DNA of 64,000 nucleotides from Zingiber officinale (GCF_018446385.1 NC_056001.1:6157600-6221599); one strand, 5' to 3'. Shown: positions 10,756-23,406, counted from the stretch's first letter. The notes: generated by a model from the sequence alone, not told the origin. Program-made: numbers and translations.

Positions 10756-12242
10756 TGTTGGGGTCTGAGCACAACGGAAGACATATAATAAATCATGGAT
10801 CTTTCATGGTACATATAGTTTTACATAAAATTATATAAAAACATACCTCGAGTCCTCGATAGGTGTGAATAATATCACAGACAAATAAGACAGATAAGAG
10901 CCCCACGTGTGACTCCTCTAGCGATATCCACGCGCACTAGATCACAAACTTGACACGATCCGTTAGGTGCTAGCCTCTTGGATCGACAAAGCCTTGGAAG
11001 CACTACGATCTCTTTCGAACAAAGAAGAAGTTGACGAGGGAAACTTGGAGTGAATCAATTCTAATTTTGCATCTTTCCGAGGATGGCTACTTATAGCCTC
11101 CAAGGAATATGAAGAGTTAAGTTCTTAATAAATTCATCATTTGTGATCTTCATTAATTAGGAAGATGAAGAGTCATAGTCTCCATAAATTCTTCATTTAT
11201 AACCTTCATTATGATAACTTTTCAAATTTTTCATTAATTATCATTATGATGACTCTTTGAATTCTCCATTAATCATCATGATTATGACTATTCTAATTCT
11301 CTCTTCTTTGTATCAAATAAATCTATATTTGATCTTGATCTCGACTAGCTTCCGATACCATTGTTCATGTCTACGTGCTATGCGTGCGACCCTCTAGGTT
11401 TTATACACGAAGGCAATGTAAATCCATACACAGACTAAGGTAACCGTCTAGCAACAGTTTTTAACCACCCAACGCGATAAAATTAATATCAGTCATAAAC
11501 TATAAACCACTATGAACCGATTACTGTTTAATTCAATCTCTTTATCTAAAGCCTACATCCCAATTAATTCGATACATTATGCATTATTACCAAATTAATT
11601 GTTTTACTTGATTTCCAAGATATAATAGACTCCTCTTGAATGATAAATCAATCCTCCCATGGCCATGGATTTTGAGTCACTAATATCTCTATCAAGCGGC
11701 CAGGATGTTAACTCCTAATCCAAGAGAGCGATGAATCCTCTATTAACTTAACACTATTCTCTCTACATTTTATCATACACCGAACTACCGTATTAATCAC
11801 AATCCGATTAAGACTGCTTTTAACGGCGTCAAAACACATAACTCCATGCATAGAATAAATGAAGGTCTCAAGTCAAAAGATCAGTTACACTCGTTCATAA
11901 GAGAAATAACCAATGATGCTTAATATGTGGTCTCCTCTTAAGCGGGTCGTGTCCAGTGTACCTCTAAACTCAAGGCACCCCAAGTACAACTTGGATATCC
12001 ATCCCTCCGGTCTATCTCGACCTAGTCATACTCAGCGTTGATCTAGATATCCATGTCCCCTCTAGATATCTATTCGATCAAGAACTGTTTTCAGATTAAT
12101 ATACCGATTAATCTGTGAGACTTTATCATTAATCATATACGTACAGAAAAGTAAATAATTAATGATAAATTCTTGCCTTTATTAAATAGTTATCCACAAA
12201 ATACATAAGGAGTGTCTTGGCACATAAGTGCACACACTAATA
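10756..12242 (-). mobile_element. Copia solo LTR (1487 bp) with target duplication AAAAT
   Basis: Reverse-complement copy of the LTRs of the complete copia element at 28942-36741, clearly more diverged. It runs from TGTTG (10756) to CACTAATA (12242), where the terminal CA has become TA, and is flanked by AAAAT (10751-10755 and 12243-12247). No internal domain, so a solo LTR. Confidence 0.9.
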
Positions 12243-12247
12243 AAAAT

Positions 12248-12600
12248 TTCATAACACAACTTTGTCAATAATATAATATCTTTTTATTTATATATAATTT
12301 ATAATAATATACAATTTATTATATTAAGTTTCAACCTTCCTTAATTCTAATGTCTCGAACCACCGAGTCAGAGGAGAAAGAGGAAAAGGAAGAGGACTTG
12401 TGGAGACGCCTATGGTTAAAGTTGGGCGGAGGCCAAGCGATCGTGCCATCTCACATATGGTGGAATTTCTATTTGCAACTCAATTATTACTGTTATTATT
12501 CTTGTTATAACCAAGTGGCGTCCATCATAAAATGTGTAATGGTTTGTTACATTAAGTGGATAAATATATTCTTTCTCCTCCATCTCGCTTACTAATCCTC
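12248..12600. other. Target region left of the CACTA element
   Basis: AT-rich; a small open frame from 12350 (MSRTTESEEKEEKEED) has no family resemblance. Nothing else seen. Confidence 0.35.
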
Positions 12601-12639
12601 CACTACAAAAAATACTATTATTACTGACTGAATATTCCC

Positions 12640-13030
12640 TTGGTATTCCGTCGGTATTTGACATTACCGACGGAATATCGACGGAATTCATGGTATCGAA
12701 AGTAATTTGGTCGGAATTCACTTTACCGACGGAATAGTATATCCGTCGGTAATTTCCGACGGAATTATATTTTCCGTCGGTATATTACCGACTGAATATT
12801 TTCCCTGTCGGTAAAAAACTAAACGGTAGTTAACGGAGATTTCCGACGGAATCCCTGATCCCGTCGGTATTTGCCGACGGAATTACTGATTCCGTCGGGA
12901 ATAGGCTGACAGAATCAGTGATTTCGTCGGTACTTACCGACGGAATCACTGATTCTGTCGGCAATATATCGCAAACTTTTATTGTTCTTTCGATATTTTA
13001 CAGATGGAAACTATAATTCCGTCGGTAAAA
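12640..13030. repeat. CACTA subterminal repeats, left side
   Basis: About 20 copies of a CCGACGGAAT-type motif in both orientations. In characterised CACTA elements such subterminal repeats bind the TNPA protein and bring the ends together; that function is inferred here. Confidence 0.8.
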
Positions 13031-13721
13031 AACTGAGAAAATTTTAAAACCCAGCCCCTGTTTTGCTCGTTTCCCATATACAATTTTAATACAAATACAA
13101 ACCATCACAAGCGATGGCATCACAAACACAATTCATGCATATATCACAATCCACACAATATATTAACAACATACAACAACTAGATCACAATATAAATCAA
13201 TCCACAATCTCCAAAATACAACATACAACAAATACATAAACATAACTGAACGACAAATAGAAAATCTCCAAAATATAATAAAATCTAAGTATCTAGTTGT
13301 CACAATCATAAGTATCTAAAAGTATATAAGTGAACGATAAATACAAAATATCCAAAATACATACCATGATACATCACCTATACATATATCCGAATATAAT
13401 CCTGTAAAAGTCAAATACAATAGATTATGATTAGAATAAATCGATGTAAATGTAATATAACTCAAACATTGTTATATATAACTAATTTTACTTGTAAAAA
13501 AAATACCTGGATTATATTTTGGATAACCAATAATAGTGGTGATGGTGAATGTATCAGTATGAACTCCTGAAAAATGTAAAACACTTTAAGATAAGCATAT
13601 AATAATATCTCAATAGAATAAATATATTTGACTTAATGAATTTCTAAAAAGTTCTAAAAAAATCAAGTTATAGTTAAACATACCTCAAAAAAATCTAATC
13701 ATCAGCGGGGTCTGATGGGTC

Positions 13722-15028
13722 TCAGGTCTCCTCTGCCTGGGGCTGCTGTGATGGGTCCCATCGTGCAATGATTGCTTGCATCTGGGTCAATGCCTGCTCC
13801 TGTGCATCCCACTTCTTCTCCCACCTCTGATCCATGGTAGTCATCTGAGTCTTCAATTCTTGGTTTTCTTTTCTTAATGACTCCACCTCATAAGAAGAAG
13901 AAGAGGAACTTGCACGGCCCATAGGAGTCCTCAAGCGATCAAATACCACCTTGGCCTGGGAGCCAAGGCCGTAGAGGGAGGAGTTCTTTCTCCTTCCACC
14001 CACGACATCATAATAAATTTCGTTTATTTCCTGGGTGGATAGATCCTGTGACTCCCCTCCCTCTACTGGTGGCTGAGATGCCTGAGCAACCCTGCTTGTC
14101 ATTTCCTCTTGTGTAGAAAAAATATACAATTTATATCTTATACACAATTATTAAAGCTAATTAATCATTATTAAAGATTAAATATAAATTGTAAGTTAAT
14201 AATTCAAACCTCAATGTTCTTTGATCGATCATCAACATATGTGTCATCCTTTCTCTGGTGAGTCTTGAGAAAGATCTCCAAGCAAGTGGGTTGTTTTTCT
14301 AAAGAACGCTCCTACATGCACAAATAAGTTTGGCTAAAATTATACAAGTTTATTAATAAATAAAAATTTAATTTATATAACTTTAAATTAAAATCACCAG
14401 ATCCATAGCGTGCTCAACAATGGATCGAGATCCTGATGTATGCCGAGCAGATCCGGTACTCGGGTCACCTGGCTCTGTATTTCTATTCACTCGAGCTTTT
14501 AGAGCCTTTTTCTGCCATCTTTCTGCAGACCAAGTGGTCGTCCATGCACTCCAAATCTCGTCGGATACATAAGCAGGTCGTGTGTCATCCTTTCTCACAT
14601 AGTATAATAAGTCTTTGTACAACTTGGCACAATAAATATTCCAAGTTTTTGCAAATTCTACCTCGTGCCCCTCCTCCCATGTATATTTTTTTCTACAATT
14701 AAAAAATAAAATTTTAGTATATTAAAGGATAAATATAATGTACATATTCAATTTACTTACCACAAATTCTTTATAATAGAAATTCTTAGTTGCAGCATCT
14801 ATATGTCTCCATGTAGTCCCAGATATGCAGACGCTTTCCTTAAATTTTTGTGTGATATATGTGGATACTCGATGGTTGTCAGGAGTAAACCTACATATAA
14901 ACAATATTAAGACATAAGATATATGTTATAAATAAAGAACTTGAATTACTAATAATAAAAAATACTTATGACTCTAAAACAACTCTAAGGACAGTGGATC
15001 CACGGAGTGGTGCTAGAAGATCTGCCAT
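13722..15028 (-). CDS. CACTA TNPA-like protein (Ptta/EnSpm, transposase_24 type)
   Basis: Second gene of the CACTA element. The likely start is ATG at 15026-15028 (MADLLAPLRGSTVLRV). The next exon, about 14892-14762, reads RFTPDNHRVSTYITQKFKESV then TWRHIDAATKNFYYKEFV. An exon at about 14695-14402 contains WNIYCAKLYKDLLYYVRKDD, SDEIWSAWTTTWSAERWQKKA and SARHTSGSRS. A short exon at about 14311-14212 reads LEIFLKTHQRKDDTYVDDRS. A last exon (about 14112-13722) starts EMTSRVAQASQPP, has EINEIYYDVVGGRR, then a coiled coil (SLRKENQELKTQMTTM) and stops at 13722-13724. No stop inside these exons, but the donor after exon 1 is not clear. Such proteins are thought to bind the subterminal repeats and cooperate with TNP2. 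Exon limits are approximate. Confidence 0.7.
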
Positions 15029-15177
15029 GATACCTTATATCTACAAAAACATATTACAACACATCATAATAAGTCTTTAATAACATGATAAATAAGCAAC
15101 AAAACATGATTAAAGCATAGCTTACTAGATGAATAATAATGCTAAAATTAAATCAATGTTAGACTCTGAAAGCATTT

Positions 15178-18100
15178 CTACTCAACATTAACAGTTTGTA
15201 AGTCGTCGTCGCTAGAATCTGTTAGTTCAACAAAATCCTCACTGCTGGATTTCTCTCCACCATCTATCTCCTCGTCAGTGGCATTACCATCTACAAGTAA
15301 TTGTGATGTAGATTGGAGTTGTGAATCAACCGAATATCTCTCTACTTCATCATTCTGAAATGCATCATGGTTTTGAGCAGTAATGGTGTTCGGCATTTCT
15401 ATGGTAGAATGAGACTTCAATCGATAAATAGACAATCATTCACTAGCTCTTCTTATCTTCGTAGGATATTCAAGATAAACAACCTGACCCGCTTGTATTG
15501 CAAAAATAAAAGGTTCAAACTTATTGAACCTTCTGTTTGCATTAACCTCTACTAAATTATAATTTGGATGTATTCTGGTACCTGTTCTTGGGGTTGGATC
15601 ATACCATGAACATTTGAACAACACACACCTTTTTATCGGTAATACAGGATACACAACCTCTATAATTTCCTCAAGTTTACCATAGTAATCAAACTCAGTG
15701 TTATTGGTGTCGATAGATCCTTTAACGTAGACACTAGAATTAAAAGTTAATCTCTTCGAATCTCGTTGTCTCACATGGAATTTGAGACCATTAACATAGT
15801 AACCCGAATAGACCATTATTTGGCGTAGGGGTCCAGATGCAAGATTCAATATTCTATCATCTTGTACATTAGATATTCTTCGGTCTTTCACCTATCAAAA
15901 TAGTAATAAGAAAAATTAGGGACGAACTTATTTTAATAAAGAATTATGAAAATTTCTCTAACTCACATATATTTCAAACCATAATGCAAATTCGGTCTCT
16001 AACTTTTCAGCAACCTCTCTTGCCGTCATTGATGAATTTTGAAGATATAATTGTTGCTCATACAAGCTTTGAAAGAAGGTAATTATAAGAAAATTAGGAT
16101 ATCAAACAATTAGGTACAACGAAATAAAAGCTTGATTAGAGAAGTTAACTTACTTTATGTAGGGTTTGACATCATCACAGTTTAAGAATATGTATGTTCT
16201 TGCAGCATGGTATTCTTGTTGAGTTAACCATCTAAAAACAAATGCATCCATTGGTTTACCAGAAAATTTGAAAATTATCAAAATTTCTAAAAACCATAAA
16301 GCATCGATGGATCTATATTCTGAGTATCATCAAAATTTCTAAGACATTTGCGGTGTCTGATTTTAATATTATCAGCAAAATAATAAGAGCATAAAGAAGA
16401 TGCTTCCTCCACCAAATAAGCATTACATATTGACCCTTCAACTCTTGCTTTATTACGAACATTATTTTTTAATTTTCTTAAAAACCTTTCAAATGGGTAC
16501 ATCCATCTGTACTGCACATGACTAGCTATTCGTGCCTCATATAGTAAATGTACCGGTAGATGTTCCATTGAATCAAAAAAACTTGGTGGAAATATGCGCT
16601 CCAACTTACAAAGTATGAGAGGAATGTCAGTCTCTAGCTGAATCATATCAACAGTCATAATACACCTCGCTGTCAAATCTATGAAAAAAAGACTCAACTC
16701 TATAAGTGCTTGCCAAACATTATTGGGAAGTAAATCATGAAAAGCTATTGGAATAAGTCTTTGCATGAACACATGACAGTCATGACTCTTCATTCCAAAC
16801 ATCTTTAATTTGTTCATGTCAACGCATCGAGCCATATTCGAAGCATATTCATCTGGAAATTTGATTTCTTTTAACCAACTACATAAAGCTTGTTTATCAT
16901 CTTTGTCCAATGTATAACAAGCTTTTGGAAATTGGTTGTTTCATTCTGATGCAACTCTGGTCTGTTGACTAGTTTTTTTAATTACTCACATGATTTTGTA
17001 GTGTCCTTAGTTCTTCCAGGTACATTCATCACAGTGTTGAAGATATTATCAAAGAAATTTTTACATGCATCACATCTATATTCTATCGAATGAATAGATA
17101 CTTCCAATAAGGCAGCTCCTAGAATATGCTCCTTTTTTCCAACCACACTTGCACATTCTCACAAGATATTTATTTATCTCATCAGAATTAGGCTGAGATA
17201 CTGGGAGGAATCCATAACTATCTATTTGTTCAATGATTTCTTCACCTGAAGCATGGACTGCTGGGAAAGGTTTTCTGACTACAACATTCTTTAGAAAATT
17301 TTTCTTAGTTCGCCTAATGGTCTGTTTGGGAGGAGGTGAGGGAAGGGGAAGTAAGGGAAAGAAAAATTTTGAACCTCGTTTGGAAAGAAGTGAGGAAAGG
17401 GAAGGAAAGGTAAGGAAGGGTAAGCTTTAGCCTTCGTTACCCATGAAAAGAGAGATTTTCTTACACTCCGAATTGGGGTGTAAGGAAGGGGAAGGGAAAA
17501 TAAAATATTTTTTATTCCAATTCTATCCCTATTCTTAATAGTTTAAGAAATATTTCAATTTCTAATTTTACTATGTCGCTGGAGTTCAATTTCCTCGCCT
17601 TCTTCACAGCTCGCTTGCTACCAGATTATTAGAGGAGGGGATTTGACACATCTTCTAAAGGGAGAAACTATGTTTTTCGTCAAAATTTAAGAGGATATCT
17701 ACTATTTTTTAATTTTCCCATCAAAATTTAATAAATTTTTAAAGAATAGGAATTCTCGTTATCAGCGTTATCTTTCAAAATTTTTTTATTTAAGATTTCT
17801 AAAATCATTATTTTCATTATTTCTTATTTAATTACTTGATTATCGGTAATTCATTGTTTTGTTATAAATATATAAAAAAAATTAATTTTTTATTAAAAAA
17901 ATAGCTAATTTAAATGATAATATAAAAAATTAATTTTATTATTAAAAATATCTAATTTATATTTATAAAATAAATATAATATTATGAAAATTTTCTAATT
18001 TAAAAAATAAGGGTATTTTTGTAACTTTATCTATTTAACCTTCATTCCCCTTCCTTTCCTCCCAAACAGAGTAACACATGTTACGTTAATGAACCTTCCA

Positions 18101-19670
18101 TCCCTCCCAAACAAGGAGAAGTTAAATACTTTACTTCCCCTCACTTCCCCTTCCTTCCCCTCCCTTCCCCTTCCGTTAATGAATCTTCCCTCACTCCATC
18201 CAAACAGAGGGTAAAAGGGTGATCCAATGGTAGAAATTTACGATGATTATCAAACCAAGATACCTTCCCACTGCAAGACAATGAAAATGCATCGAACTTT
18301 GTCATGCAATGTGGGCATGCTAATTTACCAGCTGTGCTCCATCCTGACAACATTGAATATGCTGGAAAATCACTGATCGTCCATAATAAGGTCGGATGCA
18401 ATGTTAAATTAGTTTTACTTGCAATATCATAAGTAACCGACCCTACATTCCATAATTCATTAAGCTCGGCAATTAGAGGTTGCAAGAAAACATCTATCTT
18501 ATCTTTTGGATTGGCTGGACCAGGAATAAGCATGGTAAGGAACATAAATTTATCTTTCATGTACATCCATGGTGGTAAATTGTACGGTGTTAATATAACT
18601 GGCCAAGATGAATATTGTTGTTCCGACTGACCAAATGGTTGAAATCCATCTGCAGAAAGTCTCAATCTCACATTTCGTGGTTCCATTGCAAAGGAGAGAA
18701 ACACAGTATCAAGATGTTTCCATGCAGGAGAATCACAAGGATGCCACATTATACCTCCTTCGTGCTTATGCTCATGCTCATGATGCCACAACATGTGGCC
18801 AGCTATAGCTGCAGATGCATACAAGCGTTGAAGTCTAGCAATTAACGAAAAATAATACATCACTTTCCAAGCAATATTTTTCCTCTTCTTCCCTGGTATG
18901 TGAGTACGATGCTTAAAACGAGGGTGAGTATAGATTTTACATTTATTCAAATCACTGTCTTTATTCCAAAATATCATGCAGTTGTTTATACAACAATCAA
19001 TCTTCTCTATAGGCAAACCTAAATCTCTGATCAATTTCTTTGTTTCATAGAAGCTATCAGTCATTATGTTATCAGTATGGAGCAACTCTGACATCAATTG
19101 ACAAATGTCATCGTAACATCTTTCTGAGAAATGATGTTCTGCTTTCATATTCAATAATCTTGCTGTAGCTAATAGTTGTGAATGACCAGAAGAAATGCCT
19201 TCCCACACTTCTTTTTCACTAGCCTTTAACATTTCATATAGTTGCTGATATTTAGGGGTTGGTATTTCATCTATATTCGAATAATCAATTGCATTCATCG
19301 CATCTTGAACCATTGATTGCATTGAAATATCAATATTATTTGATGCTTCAGGAGCGGTAACAGTAGTCCCAGAATACGAACCACCAGATGACCCAATTGG
19401 TTCATATAAATAAGACTCTCCATGACAATACCAATTGTAGTAATTTGGCACAAAACTATTTCTACATATGTGCATTTTTACAGTATCCTCATCACGAAAT
19501 GCTCTATTTTGTCATTTTTTATGATTGCACGGACACCGTAACTCAACATCATTCATACATTCTAGATGACTTTTAGCAAAGTTCACAAACTGTTCAACTT
19601 CAGTAATAAAATCATCTCTGATAAAACCATTGTCTAATCGATTGTACATCCAAGCTTTGTTCATATACAT
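15178..19670 (-). pseudogene. CACTA TNP2 transposase, interrupted
   Basis: Starts at ATG 19668-19670 with a transposase-associated domain (MYMNKAWMYNRLDNGF, then RCPCNHKK). The TNP2 core follows over 19475-18215 (IEKIDCCINNCMIFW, MWHPCDSPAWKHLD, RLRLSADGFQPFG, WPVILTPYNLPPWMYMK, LLWTISDFPAYSMLSGWSTAGKLACPHC). A Tourist-like MITE at 17318-18211 splits the core after LDHPF. The frame resumes below 17314 (KKNFLKNVVVRKPFPAVHASGEE). 16910-16287 holds the KSHDCHVFMQRLIPIAF/DUF4218 region and 15891-15439 the DUF4216-like C-terminus (YYVNGLKFHVRQRD, LFKCSWYDP). In-frame stops at 19512-19514, near 16975 and at 15436-15438 also break it. It would cut and paste CACTA elements; it cannot be made from this copy. 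Confidence 0.88.
17318..18211. mobile_element. Tourist-like (PIF/Harbinger) MITE inside TNP2
   Basis: 894-bp element flanked by TAA duplications (17315-17317, 18212-18214). Its ends are imperfect inverted repeats of the form GGTCTGTTTGGGAGG and CCTCTGTTTGGATGG, continuing into G/A-rich GAGGGAAGGGGAAG arms. The core (17500-18040) is AT-rich with no coding capacity. The TWA target duplication and CTGTTTGG ends fit non-autonomous PIF/Harbinger elements. Removing it with one TAA restores continuity of the TNP2 reading, so it inserted after the CACTA element. Confidence 0.85.
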
Positions 19671-20340
19671 TGTTATAACCTAAAAAGAATATAATTTGAA
19701 ACATTATTAAACTTGTATCACTTGAAATAAGCTTAAATAAAGAATTATGTGCACAATTTCATCTCACGATCATCATATCATATTACCGAAAATCTCCTCT
19801 ACGCTAAAGCAAAAAAATGAAACTATTATAAACATGTTGTTCCTTATAGCATCATCAAATGAAATAATCATACATATATGAGAAGCATCGATCAAACACC
19901 TGTTGGTCACAACATTTTATGCAAGTACAATAGCGATATAGATCAAAAGATGTCACGACACTAAAATTTTCTAGGGTTTTGAATGTGCTCAACTACGAAT
20001 AGTAGCAAAGCACATCTACAATTGCGAGCAGGTTGTTGGTCGCGAGTCGCGAGCAGGCCGTCGGCCGCGAACCGCGAGCAGGCCGCCGACCGCGAACACC
20101 CTACCGGCCGCGAGCAGGCCGCTGACAGTGAGCCGCGAGCAGGGCGCGGTTGCCGACCGTGTGAAAACCAAAAGGAGAGAGGAGAAGAGCATACCTGAGA
20201 GATCGCCTGATCGTGGTGAACGAGAGGAGAGGGCACAAGATTGCTGGAGAGAGCCGCTGGAAAATCGCCGAGAGAATCGCCGCTAGAAAATCGGAGGAAA
20301 AAGAGGGTCGCGCGAAGAGGAAAGCCAAGCCGATCGGTGG
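19671..20340. other. CACTA interior upstream of TNP2
   Basis: Presumed promoter/leader of the TNP2 gene; no ORF with recognisable content. Confidence 0.4.
20027..20160. repeat. GC-rich minisatellite-like block
   Basis: Degenerate tandem copies of a roughly 22-29-base unit built on GCGAGCAGGCCG and CGGCCGCGAAC. It stands out against the AT-rich surroundings inside the CACTA element. Confidence 0.6.
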
Positions 20341-20349
20341 CCTAAATCG

Positions 20350-20880
20350 TGAGTTATCGACGGAATTAGTTTTCCGTCTGTAGTTACCGACGGGACACTA
20401 ATTTCGTCGGTAATTACCGATCGGTAGTTTTCCGTCAGTGATTACGTCTGGTTAATGGGCCAGCTTTACCGAATTTAAAAGCTAACGGGTACGGGCGGAA
20501 CCCCACCGACGGAAACATACATCCGTCGGTGTTTACCGACGGAATTCAATTTCCGTCGGTAAAGTTTACGCCCGCACTCGTTAACTGTACCTATTTACCG
20601 ACGGAGTATTAATTCCGTCGGAAATACATAAACCCTAAACCCGGATCTTGTAAATCCGTTATCTCGTCGCGTGACATTCCGACTGAAATTAGTTCCGTCG
20701 GTAAATACCGACTGATTATCCAAATCCGTCGATATTTACTGACGGAACTATTAGTTCCATCGGTATATACCGACGAAATTATGGTTCCGTCGGTAAATAC
20801 CGACGAAACCTATATCCGTCGGAAAATACCGACAGAATTATATTCAGTCGGCAAATGCCGACGGAGTTGTGATTCCGTCA
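20350..20880. repeat. CACTA subterminal repeats, right side
   Basis: Some 25 CCGACGGAA/TTCCGTCGG motifs in both orientations, mirroring the left end and running to about 35 bases from the terminus. Confidence 0.8.
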
Positions 20881-20919
20881 GTACCCCCTTCGTTAATCAC
20901 AGGCATGTTTGTAGTGCTC

Positions 20920-21455
20920 ATATCTTTTTCTGCTCACGACCACAACCACTCCTCCCATGGATAGACCCTTGCCCCTTGAGACATAGTCGTCAACGTAGTC
21001 CCTCGATCGAGCTGTCACGACTGGATCGACATATCCTTCACACCGATGTACCCTTACGTCGTCAATGTTAGAGATGAGCAACTGTGGATTGAGGTCCTAC
21101 ATGAGACACTTGAGCACAGCCTCGCTTTATGTTCATGAACCAACTATCTCTACCTCACCATCAGCTGCGCACTCTCTATTGTCGACGCCAGTTGCCAAGT
21201 CTTCCGTCATGACATCCAAATTTTCAACATCTATAAATTAGATATCTTATCGGTAAATTAACTTAACAATTTCATAAATAATAAAAAAACATTGAATAAA
21301 AATTTAAAAATCCATAAAATATAGAAAAAATGCAAGATGGTAACGAACTAGTATGAAGTGAATTCAAACTTCTTCTACGACAGCCTCAATCAATTTAGGA
21401 TCAACCCAGCCTATCTCTAATTCCTGGATCCGTCCCTGCAAATCACTGACATGAT
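20920..21455. other. Unclassified sequence right of the CACTA element
   Basis: Mixed composition with short open frames but no recognisable domain. Nothing supported. Confidence 0.35.
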
Positions 21456-22540
21456 AGTAAAAGTTTTCGTCGTACAATTTGCCTGTTGACCATGCCCCCT
21501 GTCAGCAGTGTTGACTTCGAGAAGGATATAATGAGATACAAAAGGGATCCCATTGTTTGGCTGAGTGGGGGAGCCACTCGGTCAGGATTCCTCGCTTGGT
21601 CGCTCGAGGCTGTTCTTCTCTATGGTCGCTTGGCTCAATAGGTCGCCCTTGCCCGGCCAGACAAGCGGTCCGGTCAGGCTAGCATTCACTCAGTCATAGT
21701 TGTGAGCATCTGATGTCTTCACTATAGTCGCCCCCGCTGGATGAGTGATCAACTCGAATGAGCCTCCGGGTCGATCGGATCCTTTATGCTGCTTGGCATG
21801 TTGCCATCCGTTTGGCTAACTTTGGTGAGCCGGCAATTTCCTAACTTTAACCGTCTTGATTTTAATCTTCACGTCGATTGTTATTCACACCTTTGACTCA
21901 TATTTAATGGACTCCCTTTATTATCACATCAGGGAGAGATGTATAAAATTTTTTATTTTTGATGTGGTATAAATATGACAATGAAAGAGCTCTTTAATAG
22001 CTCCAAATCCAATTACTATGGATTCTCTAAGGGCACATCTCAACCGACTTCCAATAGGTGATCGTCGCGTAAGACGAACATGCTGTCGAGCTTTACTAAG
22101 GATATGATACATATTAAACTTAATGAGAAGAGGAGGAATATCATTTTCTATATTTTAAAATATTTCATATGAACTTATTTATTTATACACATTAACGTAA
22201 GTTAATTAAGGAAGAGATTCTTAATTAATCATGATTAATTACTGTGATAATCTATTTTCATATATATACACTAATGTTAAGTAAGGAAAATATGTTTAAT
22301 TAATTATGATTGGTTATCATCATTAAAAAAAAAGTTTAATCATGTTTAATAAATTAATGCCTCCGGAACTATGGTGCAGCCCACGATTCGAGCCCCATCT
22401 ATTACGAATTTGTAGAAATTTTTCGTATATAAATTAATACGAAAGAAACTGACATGTAATACAAATCAAATTGCAAAGAACTTATTACTAATCATAAAGT
22501 CTCACGAATAATATTTAGTGTTCATATTTTTCACGAATCA
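21456..22540. mobile_element. Degenerate LTR-retrotransposon fragments
   Basis: 21480-21930 has GC-rich text with CGGTC/GCTCGG words like the gypsy LTRs elsewhere in the window, and ends near CACATCAGG. 22110-22540 shares several blocks (GGAATATCATTTTCTATAT, TTAATTATGATTAATTA-like, TGTAATACAAAT) with the copia LTR fragment at 5113-5290. No intact boundary or target duplication was found. Confidence 0.45.
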
Positions 22541-22576
22541 AATAGATCATGGAGAACATATTTAGTAATCTAAACG

Positions 22577-23325
22577 CTACTCTGCGGCGACAGGGAGCGA
22601 AAACCTGCAGAGGGGACAGGAATTACTCTGCAGCAGCCACTCCTTCAAACACACCTCGTGAAATAGATGGCGGCAAGGCATCGCCAAAACTCGAGTCGCT
22701 GCGTCGAAGTCGTCGAGGCAGATTGAACACGAGCCAGGCTCCTCCGGGTCACCATCCGGAGATCCTCCACGGCCGCTGCAGAGGCCGGCCTACACGGTCC
22801 TCCGTCGGACTCCATCTCCAAATCGGCGTCGTCGCCCCCTGAAGACAAATTTCGATACTCTTCCATAGGCACAAGGATGAGAAGGTGGCTGGAGGAAGTG
22901 GTAGGAGCGGGAGGGACTTTGATGACGGTGGCGATCTCCACCTCGGCTAACTCCGCGATCGAAAACCGGTCGAGCACAGAAAAGGTGTACATCGAGAAAG
23001 CTATTGCGAGAAGCTGGAGGTCTGCAGGGCGCACGTGGTCGGCCGCCACGGTCGAGAGCATCTGCCGCGTCGCCTCCTCCCATGTGTTCCGGTCGGTGAA
23101 GTGGTCGAAGGGCTGGCGGATAGTGAAGCGAGCATCCTCATAATTAGGAGCCGTGAGACGTGAGAAGTAGCAGATCACTTGGGATTGTACGCCACTTGAC
23201 GCATTGCGGCGCCGTACCTGCCCCTCGATGAAAAGGCCGACGCCGCCTGCGTAGGCTTCCCACCCCGGAACCTCCGCTGTCACGGCGTTATCATCTGTGC
23301 CGCTCGTGTGCGTTGAGGAGTTCAT
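22577..23325 (-). pseudogene. RING-H2 finger protein (putative E3 ubiquitin ligase), one frameshift
   Basis: Start ATG 23323-23325, 87 bp downstream of a TATA box. The first about 190 residues (MNSSTHTSGTDDNAV; PNYEDARFTIRQPFDHFTDRN; ADLQLLAIAFSMYTFSVLD) have no domain I recognise. In that frame the protein would run on without a RING. In the next frame, from about 22756, the strand encodes CSICLDDF, a CRHLFH core, CLKEWLLQ and CPLC, followed by a stop at 22577-22579. That is a complete C-x2-C ... C-x-H-x2-H ... C-x2-C RING-H2. One base is missing around 22755-22762, just before the RING. Either the gene has lost its ligase domain, or this is an assembly error. RING-H2 proteins recruit E2 enzymes and ubiquitinate targets; the substrate is unknown. 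Confidence 0.75.
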
Positions 23326-23406
23326 CGCGAAGAATTGAACCGGCGGGCCGGCAAAGGCAACGAGACTATTGATGGAGATAAATGATGATGAGAGAACGGT
23401 CTTCTG

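Larger units (their letters stand above)
12601..20916. mobile_element. CACTA (EnSpm) DNA transposon, complete ends
   Basis: Starts CACTACAAA at 12601 and ends TTTGTAGTG at 20916, with the 3-bp duplication CTC on both sides (12598-12600, 20917-20919). Length 8316 bp including a nested 894-bp MITE. Both ends carry dense subterminal CCGACGGAA/TTCCGTCGG words. The body holds two minus-strand genes: a TNP2-type transposase (15178-19670, broken) and a Ptta/EnSpm TNPA-like gene (13722-15028, apparently intact). Confidence 0.93.

Noticed and set aside
17233-17430. Small plus-strand ORF with basic C-terminus
   Set aside because: Runs across the MITE boundary into G/A-rich terminal repeat; artefact.
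22645-22842. Plus-strand and alternative minus-strand ORFs across the RING-H2 gene
   Set aside because: GC-rich shadow frames; the real signal is the minus-strand Cys/His RING pattern.
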